A stretch of 64,000 bases of DNA from Zanthoxylum bungeanum (GCA_019454045.1 SKCR01038158.1:214570-278569), one strand, 5' to 3'. Counted from the first letter of the stretch, positions 48,686-59,996 are shown. Numbers and translations: made by a program. Notes: generated by a model from the sequence alone, not told the origin.

Positions 48686-49339
48686 TCACAGATTCAGATC
48701 AATGCCCAATTTGCGCTTCCTGCCACGATCACTATCCGTCCAATCCAATTTGGAGATGATGGGGTCGAGCTTCGGTTCAAATGCTAGGATCTGATCAATC
48801 AGCTCTTCGACATTTGTTGCAGTCAAGAAAATGTCTTCCACAGATTTGGTGACGAATTCGTGTCTCTTGGCTTCCGCAAGAAACACAAACAGGAAATCGA
48901 AGAAGTGCTCAACATTAAGCAGCCCAATGGGCTTCCGGTGAATGTTCAGGTGTGCCCATGACGCCACTGTAAATATTTCTTCGAATGTGCCAAGTCCACC
49001 TGGTAATGCAATGAACGCATCTGCAGTATTAATCATTTCATGGAGTCGTTCAGACATACCTGATACAATGCGCTCGTCTCCATTTGTTGGCCCGATTAAC
49101 TGTTCATCTGCCAAAGGTCTCGGGATGATTCCCAAAACATGACCGCCACCATCTTGAACGGCTTTTGAAACAGCTCCCATCATTCCCAGATTACCACCGC
49201 CATATACCAAGTGTATGTTTTTCGCAGCCATGACTCGCCCCAATTCCTTAGCAGCTTCCAAGAATTTAGGTATGTTACCAGGGTTAGATCCACAGAAGAC
49301 ACAAATTTTCTTGAATCGTTGCTGTGAGGTTGCTTCCAT
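48686..49339 (-). CDS. Intact intronless LOG-type cytokinin riboside 5'-monophosphate phosphoribohydrolase carried by G3
   Basis: 217 codons, MEATSQQRFKKICVFCGS to a TGA stop, without interruption. LOG enzymes hydrolyse cytokinin nucleoside monophosphates to active cytokinin base plus ribose 5-phosphate. Motifs: CGS at 16-18, YGGGNLGMMG at 46-55, GIIPRPL at 70-76, SGMSERLHEM at 93-102 with the conserved arginine (98), and PGGLGTFEE at 113-121 with the conserved glutamates. Length fits the family. Plant LOG genes normally have several introns and this has none, which suggests capture through an RNA intermediate. The tail differs from LOGs I know: GRKRK (206-210) followed by IDLNL (213-217), a basic patch and EAR-like motif. 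A TATAAAT box lies 60 bp upstream. Activity and expression are unknown. Confidence 0.92.
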   Translation of the reverse strand: MEATSQQRFKKICVFCGSNPGNIPKFLEAAKELGRVMAAKNIHLVYGGGNLGMMGAVSKAVQDGGGHVLGIIPRPLADEQLIGPTNGDERIVSGMSERLHEMINTADAFIALPGGLGTFEEIFTVASWAHLNIHRKPIGLLNVEHFFDFLFVFLAEAKRHEFVTKSVEDIFLTATNVEELIDQILAFEPKLDPIISKLDWTDSDRGRKRKLGIDLNL

Positions 49340-49398
49340 TTTTTTCTCTTACTTTGGATATATGGCTGATCGTGTTGAGGAGAGCAATGCCGAGCTGA

Positions 49399-49405
49399 AT
49401 TTATA
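49399..49405 (-). promoter_or_regulatory. TATA box of the G3 LOG gene
   Basis: Minus strand TATAAAT within CCTATAAATTCAGC, 60 bp before the ATG at 49339. The same box and spacing precede the LOG copies of G1 and G2, so it is probably part of the captured cassette. Confidence 0.65.
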
Positions 49406-49870
49406 GGACCTGCAAAAGAGGTGAACAATAATTGCAATAACGATGGTTAGCTAAACCACAAAATGAGTCGTCAGAAGTCAAAAAGGTTACTGGATCCTGT
49501 CTGCGAAAACAACAAGAGAAAATCGTGAGATGTCAAAAAGTTGTGGATTCGTTCCACGAAAATAACAGGAAATAACAAAGGAGATCGTGATATGTCAAAA
49601 AGATGTGGATTCTTTCAACGAAAATAACAGAAAATACCAAAAGAAGTCCTAAAATGTCAAAAAGTTGTGGATCCCTTCCACCTCAACATGTCATGAAAGG
49701 TCCCAAAAGTTGTAGATTCTGTTCAATACGTTGCTCGCTTGGTATAAATTCATTAAGGTGTGTCTGATGAATTCTTTCCTTACTCTGTCACCACTAATGA
49801 ATTAGCTCCCATCTTTGTGATCGCCAAGCACCATTCCCTCTGTCTTAAAATGCTATGTCTTCGCCTTTAC
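49406..49870 (-). other. G3 segment upstream of LOG with three short direct repeats and an eroded NABP-like tail
   Basis: A ~60-bp phrase (atgtcaaaaag..tgtgga..cgaaaataac) recurs at about 49530, 49590 and 49650. The stretch 49725-49860 resembles the C-terminal coding part of the NABP-like ORF of G1, with no open frame. Confidence 0.6.
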
Positions 49871-50320
49871 CTACCAAAATAACACAAAATTAGAAATTCC
49901 ACATAAACACGAAACAGAAATCACAGCAACTTGCATAGGCTGCCTCCCTGTTAGTGTCAACTTCATTGTCTTCAGCCAGACATGACCGAAGTTCTTCTGT
50001 CAGTGTGGCATCACCTCGTCTTTAGTGTTTGCCGCTTTTGATCTTTGCTGCTTTCCTTGCTTCGCCTTTGCTTTTTCCTGCAAAAATAACACAAAATTAG
50101 AAATTCCATAAAACATAAAACAGAAATCACAGCAAATTGCATATGTTGCTTCCCTTTCAGCATTAATTTCATCATCTTCAGCCAGACATGACCGAAATTC
50201 TTCTGTCAGTGTGGCTTCACCGTCGTCTTTTTGTGCTCGCCGTTTTTTTATTTTTATTTTTGCTGCTTTCTTTTCTTTCTCTCTTTCTTTTTTTTCTTTA
50301 AACCTGCAAATACAAAACAA
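49871..50320 (-). repeat. Tandemly duplicated post-integrase block in G3
   Basis: Two ~165-bp copies (about 49871-50035 and 50078-50240) with ataacacaaaattagaaattcca and agccagacatgaccgaa; each matches the single copies in G1 and G2. An open stretch at 50000-50320 rich in Lys/Glu arises from it and is not called as a gene. Confidence 0.75.
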
Positions 50321-50479
50321 CAGAATAAATACGTGTGCATGTAAGTATGCAAGTGTAGAGATACTCCCTTTTCGTGATGGGTTGGATCCTCATTGTGCTC
50401 CTCGGCGCCATATGTCCCCGGTCGCCCCTTGATGGTTCCCATCTGTTTGAAATCTGTAAAAACAAAACACAAAACAAGA

Positions 50480-50765
50480 ATGCAAGTTACGTGTATGCAT
50501 GTATGTATTTCCTATCCTGTTGGGTTAGGTCTTCCGCCTGTTCCCTCGGTGACCGCTCAATTCTTTTTTTTCCAGCAAAGTGCAGTTTCAATCTGCTTAC
50601 GTCGACCGACTTGGTGAATTCCTCATTTCCCAAATCTAGTAGTCTCATTGCCTTGTTTCCCAATCTTCTGTCTTTTCTGCTTATTTCTTCTGAGAATTCT
50701 CCATGTTTCAGATACCTCTGAACATCATAATACCAAGGCCTTCTGTCATCGGCTTCCACATCCGA
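50480..50765 (-). pseudogene. G3 pol fragment (RNase H/integrase junction type)
   Basis: A 90-codon open stretch beginning MEADDRRPWYYDVQRYL and continuing through HGEFSEEISRKDRR. A WYYDI-type motif followed by a K/R-rich helix is typical of the segment before the integrase zinc finger in Tat-type gypsy elements. RT, protease and integrase core are missing. It marks G3 as a deletion derivative of a pol-bearing ancestor. Confidence 0.5.
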
Positions 50766-51811
50766 TATCTCTCATGTCTCATACACCGGCTTGCTTGCAG
50801 TTGTCAGCACAAGTGGTCCCATCACCAATTTCTCTGGATTTTCTCAAGCCGCAGCTAGTGTCACCAATGTGTCAGTCATCTGATTTTTTCCGACAAGTGC
50901 TGAAATCTAAAGTCAGAGATTTTATGTGCCAGACTTCTGAGGTAGAACAACAATTATCCCTTTAACTCTTATTCGCATTGCATCTTCAGTTTTTCAAACA
51001 TCTTTTGACAACGGTTTACTCAAACTGGAGAGTTGTCTGTTTCTGATAGGAGAAGTCTTTGAGGAAGTAGACTCGGTCTTTGAAGGTTTCCCAATGATCT
51101 TTTCATTCTGGTTGCACAAGTCTCTGTTACTAGCTGTATATGGCACGGTCAAACTGGTCACATCATTGTTCAGGACTTGCAACTGCTCAAAATCTCAGCT
51201 ATCTTGGCTTCCAATTGATCCAGGCGGGATTCTTCGTTGACTGCCTCACTTATTCTGGTTGACGATTCTTTTGACGGATCTTTCTTCTTTCCTAATCCAA
51301 CGGGAGTCTACTATGGCTTTTAAGACAAAAAGGGTTAACATGATGCGTGTATGCGTGACATGATGTATGATGTAAACCTATTCAAAAATAATTTACACTA
51401 ATTGGCTCGTTATCATTTTAAAGTATTCAATCACACTATTGCGCAATGCAAACTTGTCCCAGTTGAAAAGGCCCAACAAGTTTACACTTTTGCGATAACA
51501 CGGCTAAATAACTTCAAATGATAAAAGGCCCAAAAACAAACTGGCCCATCGGCATTTCAGAAATTTCGGCCTAATTGTCAAAAGGACATGAACTTGTCCC
51601 GGTTTAAACGACAACGAGTTCATATCTTTTAACAAAGAGTCCAAATAAATCCAAATGACAACAGTCCAAAACACAAACATAAACACAAATGACAACAATC
51701 TAAAACACAAGCATAAACACAGTAGTCATGATTAATTAAAACAAAAATCACAAACATTACAAGATATCATTTCGGAGCCAATTCTCTATATCCCCAGTGG
51801 AGTCGCCAGAC
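50766..51811 (-). other. G3 5' internal region: gag N-terminal trace, leader and primer binding site
   Basis: A stretch near 51300-51185 translates to ESRLDQLEAKIAEIL, a coiled-coil-like gag start. 51182-50994 is open without known domain. PBS TGGCGACTCCACTGGGGA lies at 51791-51808. No intact gene. Confidence 0.5.
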
Positions 51812-52153
51812 TGTAGGACACAGAAACTGGACGACGCTGTTCTAGGCTCGCGGCCTAGTTGAGAAGTACGAAATAACATGGAGTAGCCACCCGGTGTGAG
51901 CCGGGAAAATGAGATTTAAGGCCGCACTCACCCCTCGCAAGAGAAGACCTCAAACCTTTGGGTTCGGAATGGTCTCTTACTTTATGTCATCTTGTAATGT
52001 TTGTGATTTGTGCAATATTAATCAAAACTACTTAACATACATGTACAATGATAATTCAACCTAATTCACATTCATAAAAATAAATCTTACATTTAAATTT
52101 ACATGCTTCGAAAATGAGTTTTCATAACATAACAAATACAAAAATAAACATGT
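51812..52153 (-). repeat. G3 5' LTR, truncated to ~340 bp
   Basis: Begins TGTAGGACACAG next to the PBS and follows the LTR sequence to aaacatgt. It then switches to C2 internal sequence equivalent to 42970 onward. The join has only ~3 bp of shared sequence (tgt). Confidence 0.88.
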
Positions 52154-53211
52154 ATATTTTATGAACGATTCATAACGAAAGCTTAATCAAGTTTAAAACT
52201 TGATCGTAGTAAGCCATGAACAATCTTAGATCTATGGTGCAATGCTAAGTTCCGGAATCGATATCAAATATCACTCCCACTATAAGTTATAGGATAATTT
52301 TCTTCGATAAGAAAACAGTAGAACCAATAAGTATCAAATACTTCGCAAACGATTCTGACATCCTTTTGAACTTATACGGAAGTTGTCTAAGGGTCTTTTC
52401 ATCTTATTAATTATGTAATTCCATTACAGTTTATCATTCTCAAATTTGACTTCAATAAGTCAAATCTTTTCTGCAATCGTCAACATCCAATGTTAACCAC
52501 CAAGTAACAAAACAATTTTATTACTCGGGATCGTAGAAAAGATATTATATCAAATAGAATACAATATTCTATTAAATAGAATAAATGATAAACCTTACTT
52601 GTACCTCCATGGCACAAGTACTTTCAATTATATAACAATTATACAAAAGAAAGTTTCAAATCTCAAACTTTTCAAGATTTAAATTTTCTACTATACATAT
52701 CATATATGTAACTGTAGAATCAAATGGAACCTAAATTACAGAGATGAATAAGTTTTACTGGAGCATAACCCCAAGAGTATTGAAAACCAATTCGGTAACA
52801 CTCAATATCAACGAATCAAATCATATAAGATTCAATTACTCCCACTGACCAATTCCATCAAAATGGAATCGCAGAAGTTTAATATTGAGTAAGAATCATA
52901 TTCATTAAATAACTCTACAACTAATTGCCTTAAATTCATGTGTTTGATCATATCAAACATCTTCGAACAATTCAAAGACTCATAATGAATTTTATAGTTT
53001 CAATACTTCAAATAGAATATCTTTGAACCATTCAAAATATTATATCCACGTTTCATCAGAAATATATTGAAAGTTCTCGAACCATTCAAGACGTTCAATA
53101 TATATTCTTTTAGAAACTCGTAACTAAGTCATGACAAATCATTAACAAAGTTATGGAATAAAGAAAACTATCTAAGGCAATTTCAAATTCATTAAACTAC
53201 ATACAGCCAGT
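52151..53211 (-). repeat. Duplicated C2 internal segment (copy of 42970-44031)
   Basis: 1061 bp nearly identical to 42970-44031 (a few substitutions, one 1-bp deletion). It includes the ccagt target site and runs straight into another full G3 LTR. Confidence 0.92.
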
Positions 53212-54981
53212 TGTAGACAACAGAAACTGACGACGCTGTTCTAGGCTCGCGGCCTAGTTGAGAAGTACGAAATAACATGGAGTCGCCACCCGGTGTGAGC
53301 CGGGAAAATGAGATTTAAGGCCGCACTCACCCCTCGCAAGAGAAGACCTCAAACCTTTGGGTTCGGAATGGTCTCTTACTTTATGTCATCTTGTAATGTT
53401 TGTGATTTGTGCAATATTATCAAAACTACTTAACATACATGTATAATGATAATTCAACCTAATTCACATTCATAAAAATAAATCTTACATTTAAATTTAC
53501 ATGCTTCGAAAATGAGTTTTCATAACATAACAAATACAAAAATAAACATGTGGGCCAGTAACTTGGCCACTATTAATGTAGGACCTCGCATACCTGATTA
53601 GACGTATCTGATGTCAACCGAATACGCCGCGTCCGTAACAGTAAAGTAACAAAGGGTGCCCTCAGGTCTTACCTTTTAGTCGCTGTCCGGGAGTGCGTTC
53701 TGCGGTGCCGGAAGGGGTTATCATTCCACTGTTCTCACTGATGCGATTTTTCCGCTGTTTTGTCCGGGTTCGCCGTTTTCAATATTTTGTCCGTTTTCAA
53801 CGGATCCGCTGTTTCTGCCGTTTTCACTGTTTTCACACCGCGGTAACAGTTTACCGTTTTATCTGTATTCTCACAGTTTCAACTCGCCGTTTTTGCCGTT
53901 TCACTCGTTATTTCCACTCATGATTTTTCTGTACTTTTCTGTTATTTTCACTCGCTGTTTTCTCTCTTTTTCAACTCAAATTCTCTTTCTCTCTCTTGGT
54001 TATTTTGGTCATGGTTTTGGGAATTAGGGTTTGCGGGCAGTTTGTTCGTGGGTTGCCGAGAGGAGATGGTGGAGAGCTAGGGTTTATTCATGTGCATGGT
54101 TTACTCACGTGAAACAGTGGGGGTGTTGCATGGCTCTCGGCAAGGGGAATTTAGATTGAGGGTTACATGAAGCTTGGAGGTTGGTCTCGGCTGGATGGCT
54201 AGGGCAGTGAGTGTGCTCGGTTTGGTGAAGAGCTAGTTGGTTTGTGTGCGGTGAGGTGTAGGCAGAGAGGTGTGGGACTGGTTCAGTGCATGAGCTGCTG
54301 TGTGTTTGATGGTGTTAGGGGCTGCCGAGAGTCGTGAAGCTTGCTGAGTGAGGGGTCAGGTTGTGTTTCTGATGATTGTGTCTTTGTGAGTGGCTTTTTG
54401 GGGGTTTATTCAAAATAGCTTAAGACAGTATGTAAGGGCTATTGGAGTGAAGGTTTATTAGCTGATCTTGCCCTTGGCCAAATGATGATCTTGGGTGTGG
54501 ATGATCAAAGTCCTCAAGCTGTGAAGATTAGTGGTGATGGTCGGTCTGAAGCATGGGAGTTGTGGGCTTGTTATTATTTGGTTTGTATTTTTTATTTATG
54601 TTTGGTGGAATTATTTGTTATTTTTGTTAAAGTTGTTATTTAATTGGTTTGTATTTTTTAATGGTTTAATTTAATTCAAATTAATTTAAGTGGTTGGTAG
54701 ATTTTAATTTTGCATGGAAGTTAAAGGGTCACAAGCAAGGAAAATTAGAGAGAGAGAATATGTGTGAGAAAGAGCGAGGAAAAGGTTCCGAGCGAAGGAT
54801 GATTCTGAAATGGAAAAGGCGACGACGAACCCGAAGCAAACGAGCGAATAAAATCCACAAAACGTCAATTCTTGACTTTCCCTTTCCGACGGCCGCTTTC
54901 CGCGACTTCCACGACATGAAAACGTAGTGCCTCTTTACGAGGCTCGTCATTGGGCTGGTATGCAAAAATGCAATGCCTACA
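53212..54981 (-). repeat. Additional full G3 LTR (1770 bp), outermost right copy
   Basis: Nearly identical to 44032-45800. Flanked by ccagt on both sides (53207-53211 and 54982-54986), so by itself it looks like a solo LTR. Confidence 0.9.
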
Positions 54982-56735
54982 CCAGTGTATCACTTTAATG
55001 AATCCGTAGTCCAATGACAATCATGGTTAAATGAGATTTAATCTCATCCTGAATATATTCATTAAATGGATAAGGATATATGGTGTGAATTTGTATCAGA
55101 CCATCCTTTACCATACGGTACAAGTATCCAATGCTTTTATGTGATAAAATCTCATAAAACATCGTTCTAAGTTATTTATTATATCGAATATTTTTCTTAA
55201 TGCTTATCTTTCATTAATGACACTACTAGTCGTCTTAAAATATGTAACAATTGTTTTTACAGAACAAGTAACTATCCAATAGTCACAAGTTCTAATATCA
55301 AATATCAAAACAGTTATTGAGCATTATTTTAAATAACTAGACGGGAGATCCGGTATCCAATACCTATAATTGTCGTATTGTGAGAATCAAAATTCTCTAT
55401 ACACAACTATACACATCTCATTTCTTAAGCTTTACAATTTGCGTTCAATTATTCACAATAATTGTAAATGATTGATTAGCAAACTGTGTCAGACACGTGA
55501 CTTCTAAAAGTCACTAAAGCCAAGAAACGTCATTATAAGATAAACAAATACTAATGAGGTTTTCTTAAAGTCAGTCAAGAATCTCGAGACATGAACCGAT
55601 TCGTGTCAATTCTCACTGCATAAGAAACTAATCTTACTAGATTACTATATCCAAAACAGATATCTATTTAGATTACTAATCGTGACTTAGTAACTAAGTC
55701 ACAAACCATCTTGATTTTCAAGAAAATCGGAATATTAGTTCCTGATGGTTTGAACTAATCTAATAATATCTAAGTCTACTGTCTTTCTAGAACCTATTGT
55801 AGAACTACGCAACCATAACTAAAGTCAGAAAATATATATATAAGAAATATAAATGCAGTGGATTAGAAGTATAAATCTATAAACAATATAGAAGAAAGGA
55901 AAACAAAGCAGAATTTTCCAAAATATTACACACTTATTAAGTTATGGATTTTAAACTCAGCAGTGTCTCTCACTACTTTACGTAATACGGTAATCTTTAA
56001 TGGACAACAGAAATTCAATAATTAAATTGAATTCCATAAAGAGAGTAGGATCCCATGAATATATTTCGACTCACAGCTTTGACACGATCTCGCCTACGTA
56101 TATTCATTAGGTAGACAACTCATTGTCAATCACTCACCAGTGACTCCTGGTTTTGGTCCTGATCGTTTCTCGTTATGACAGCTTTGGCACGTTCACAAGG
56201 AGGCGTATCAAGGCTACAATTGTCAATGACAAACTCAAGCTACCGATGTAGTCCTGACAACTTTGGCATGTTCAGGATTTCCACTTTCACTTGAATTTGT
56301 CCAGTATCAATATACAACCGGTATGGATAATAATTCTATAACCTACACCCTCATAGCTTTGGCACGATCTTGGATGCAGTTATAGAAAGATACCTATAAA
56401 CCGTACTAACAAGACAGACCAAGAAACATGTATCCAATACATGTTACTTTACAACCATATTTAAAAGCGGGGATTTTCCTCTGGAAGCTATAATCTACAT
56501 CAAATGCAGAATTTTAATCTAAATCATTTTCTAAACATTCCAATTCTACCTTAGAAAACATAACACAATTTAACTATTAAATTTCAGTTACATTTCTGTT
56601 AGTGTTGAACCGAAAAGTAAAGAAACATATATATATTCCAAGCATGTGCGAACATTAAAATTGGATTAAATATCAAATTTCAAGCATGAATAATGTAATG
56701 GATGAAGCATCAGACTCGTTCTGATACCATTTTTT
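54982..56735 (-). other. C2 5' internal region with primer binding site and repeated ttggcacg motif
   Basis: No gene recognised. Minus-sense TGGTATCAG (56721-56729) is the initiator-tRNA-Met type PBS of C2, next to the LTR. Between about 56075 and 56370 the phrase gctttggcacgatc or a close variant occurs four times. Confidence 0.65.
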
Positions 56736-59264
56736 TGTTGGGGTTTCGGGCGATGGGCGTAGCCGAAGCGCGATTCGGGAGAAATCGTATTTTAAAACTT
56801 TTTCAAATTACCGAATAAATTATTCAAAATCTAATATGAATAATTTATTCATATTTCACCTAAACCTATTTATTCGATATCGAATAACAACATAAATATA
56901 TATGAAATATCACGAAACTTTTATGAAAAACATTTTTCCGTAAAATGATGCAAAATGAGTTTTTGACTTAATCGACCGCTCGACACTTATGGGGACTGCC
57001 CAGGTCAGCCCCAATAGTGTCAGGGCAGTTCATGGGCTGCCCGAATAGTGACGAACTCACTTTTTGGACAGTCGTCACCCGGTTGGCTCAAAAGTCACCT
57101 GGTAATGGGATTTTTTGGCAATTTACGCTTATTTCAACTCCGAAACACTTTCCGGAAATTGTTCCAAGTCCAAAAACACATCCATTACATTCAAAACACA
57201 TCAAATGCATCACAAAATTTTCAGAATTAACAAATCTGATCTGGAACCGAAATTAATGAATTTTTCATGCTTTTAATCCAAATTTTCAAGATTAATCAAA
57301 TTAATCAAAACACCAAATAAAGTCACCACATATGAACAACCCAAGAATAATTCTAGGTGTCACAAGAGTGGTCATAACACTCTAGAATAGCAACTCATCA
57401 ACAATTGATCAAATTGGAAACTAATTACACTAATTACTTCCAAAACTACTTCACACATGCAATACAACTTCCAATCCATCATCCACAACCAAAACCCCAA
57501 AAATTTCAGATTTGAAGGAACCCTATAACATTTCTAAATCACCAAGAAACAATAAATCAAATTTATAAGCTTAGGGTTTAAGTGGATTACCTTTAATCAC
57601 TTGTTTCCTATGCTTTTTTTCTTGATTTTTCCTTCAATTCTTCATGGAATCATCAAACAAAGTTGAAACCCATTTTTTCTTGGAGACTCACGGCCATGGA
57701 ACCACCTGGAAGAAGATGAAAAGAAATTTCAATTTAAATCCCCTTTGACCGACATTTTGAGGGTATTTTTGTCCAATCTAAAAAATTAAATCAATTAATT
57801 AAATTGAACTTTATTTCAACAAATCAAATTTGGAAAAATAAAGTCTAATTAAATCATGCCACATAAACCAATAATAATTGGACAAATTCCATAATAATTA
57901 TGAAAAAAGTTTATTTAATTAATCATTTAAATATTTAACAATTAAATATCTAAATAATTAATTAATATAATTATTATTATATATGTATTTTTATTTACAA
58001 TAAATAACAAATACATATATTTATGGCATGTGTCAAAATCTCATTTGAAGAATAATTAATGTGTATCTAATCATATTATGTATCAAATACAAATACACAA
58101 TAATTATTAGCGGACAAAATCCCATAATGCATGTGTTATCGTTTAACCGATTAAACGATCTGAATTAACTCATTTAATCCGGTGAAGTATTATGAATAAT
58201 CATATTATTCATATCACGTTGCCCAAGTGCTCAACAAGTACACTTCATATTGTGGGACTCTCTAAGTTTAGGTTTATCCGTCACAAAATCCAATTTCGTG
58301 TCCATAACCCACTCACTCATGGATTATGACGACCACAGATAATCTCGCTAAACTATGCAAGTCGAGGTCATTGCATAAGTATAATCCCTCTGTCACAGGC
58401 TATCCGTATTATACCTGGGATATAGATGAAAACGTCAAATCTGTTCGGTATAATACAATCGAATTTCAATTTACGATCTCTAAATAACACTCGGAACTGA
58501 TTTCCGAAGTTATACCACGGACATGGATTTACTAGATCGTAAACACGTGCGGATGCCTATGCCCTGTACACCGGACTGACGGATCATATCTTGATACGCA
58601 CTGGATATCATTAGCATCAGTCCACACCCAACGAACAGGCAGAGGTCTGATCATGAATAGATCGTTGACGTGACTTCCATCAAAGTGTGGAGGATAACTT
58701 ATATATCCCATTGTGGTATCTCAAGTCAAAGGAACACTATGCTTGCTCAACTCGTGAAGATTCATATTGACATTGGTGTACCATATATTAGGAAATCTTC
58801 AGTGAGTCGTTCGGTGTCTTATCAAATAAACACCTACATGTCTATACGAGTATCCCGAGACTCATGGTTCACTAGGATAAACCATCGGACCAAGTCACGA
58901 TATACGACATGTATTGGTCTCAGTGGATTTTTCTAACCGACCCGTCTTAGTAAATCTTGACCATGAACTTTATTTAAGGACATATATCTTATAGTGCGCT
59001 TCCCAATGTCAATTACAAACTACGTTGTAACTGTGCACTATATTATAAATCCTAGGGTCTTTGTCTAATATACACGTATCACTAAACCAGATTTAGTTTT
59101 GATCTAATCGTAATCAGATATCTAATCATAATTAGATGAATAAGTGTATAAAAGATAAGGGTGCTACAATTAAATTAGTAATATTATGGAAAATAGAATT
59201 TCTTGTATTTATGAATCAGACATAAATACGATCCGGATTGGCACTTTGAGCACCAACCCTAACA
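56736..59264 (-). repeat. C2 5' LTR (2529 bp)
   Basis: Partner of 18833-21353, bounded by PBS on the left and the degraded TSD gaaac on the right. Confidence 0.88.
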
Positions 59265-59996
59265 GAAACCACGTTTACATGTGTGCCTATTTGTAGGTTA
59301 TCCTAAGGAAATTAGGGGCAGATTCTTTTATAGTCCTGGAGATAATAAAGTATTTGTGTCGACAAATGCTACATTTCTTGAGGAGGACTATATGAGAAAG
59401 TTCAAACCTCGAAGTAAAGTGTTACTTGAGGAGTTACTTGCTGGTACGACAAGTACACCATTGTTAAATGTTGACAAAGACATAACACCTGCTACATCTG
59501 AAAGTCAGATACAATTTTATCAGGATATCATACCATCTAGAAGTAGTGGGAGGGTTGTAAGACAACCTGAACGCTATCTAGGAAATAGTGAGTTGCAAGT
59601 TGTTGCATCTTGTGATGATATAGATGATCCATTGACCTATCGTAGTGCAATGGAAGACATTGATAAAGAGGAATGACTCGAAGCCATGAACCTCGAGATG
59701 GAGTCTATGTACTCTAACTCAGTCTGGGAACTCTTAGACCAACCTGATGGGGTAAAACCTAGAGGTTGCAAGTGGATCTACAAGAGAAAAAGAGGAATAG
59801 ATGGGAAAGTACAGACTTTCAAGGCTAGACTAGTGGCAAGATGTTATACCCAAAATAAGGGAGTTGACTATGAAGAAACTTTCTCGCCAATAGCCATGCT
59901 AAAATCCATCAGGATTCTTCTTTCCATTACCGCATATTATGACAATGAGATTTGGAAAATGGACATCAAGACTGCATTCTTGAATGACAAGTTATG
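59265..59996 (+). pseudogene. C1 pol, integrase C-terminus and start of reverse transcriptase
   Basis: Resumes the frame interrupted at 18832 with CLFVGYPKEIRGRFFYSP, the Copia integrase C-terminal motif. A linker follows with SGRVVRQPERYLG. RT then starts with NSVWELLDQPDGVKPRGCKWIYK, FKARLVARCYTQNKGVDYEETFSP and WKMDIKTAFLND. A TGA lies at 59675-59677. After FLND the sequence jumps: the palm region carrying the catalytic YVDD is deleted. Confidence 0.9.

Larger units (their letters stand above)
44032..54981 (-). mobile_element. G3: Tat-like gypsy element with intact LOG gene, rearranged into a three-LTR structure
   Basis: LTRs start TGTAGAC and end GCCTACA. Order on the plus strand: LTR 44032-45800, internal 45801-51811, partial LTR 51812-52153, duplicated C2 sequence 52151-53211, full LTR 53212-54981. 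The minus-sense PBS TGGCGACTCCACTGGGGA (51791-51808) and PPT (45801-45815) give minus orientation. The internal region has only traces of gag and pol, a complete LOG ORF, and three families of tandem repeats near the 3' LTR. The ccagt duplication flanks the whole, showing one original insertion into C2. Confidence 0.85.
18833..59264 (-). mobile_element. C2: large Copia-like LTR element without recognisable genes, hosting two further insertions
   Basis: LTRs 18833-21353 and 56736-59264 (about 2.5 kb each, TGTTGGGG..CCCTAACA). In the minus sense, a TGGTATCAG primer site adjoins the 56736 LTR and an AGTGGGAGAAAT polypurine tract adjoins the 21353 LTR. The element therefore reads right to left. 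Own internal DNA remains only at 21354-21693, 41878-44031 (with a duplicate at 52151-53211) and 54982-56735, a little over 4 kb. No gag or pol was recognised, so it resembles a large retrotransposon derivative (LARD). It sits in the integrase region of C1. G1 and G3 sit inside it. Confidence 0.85.
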
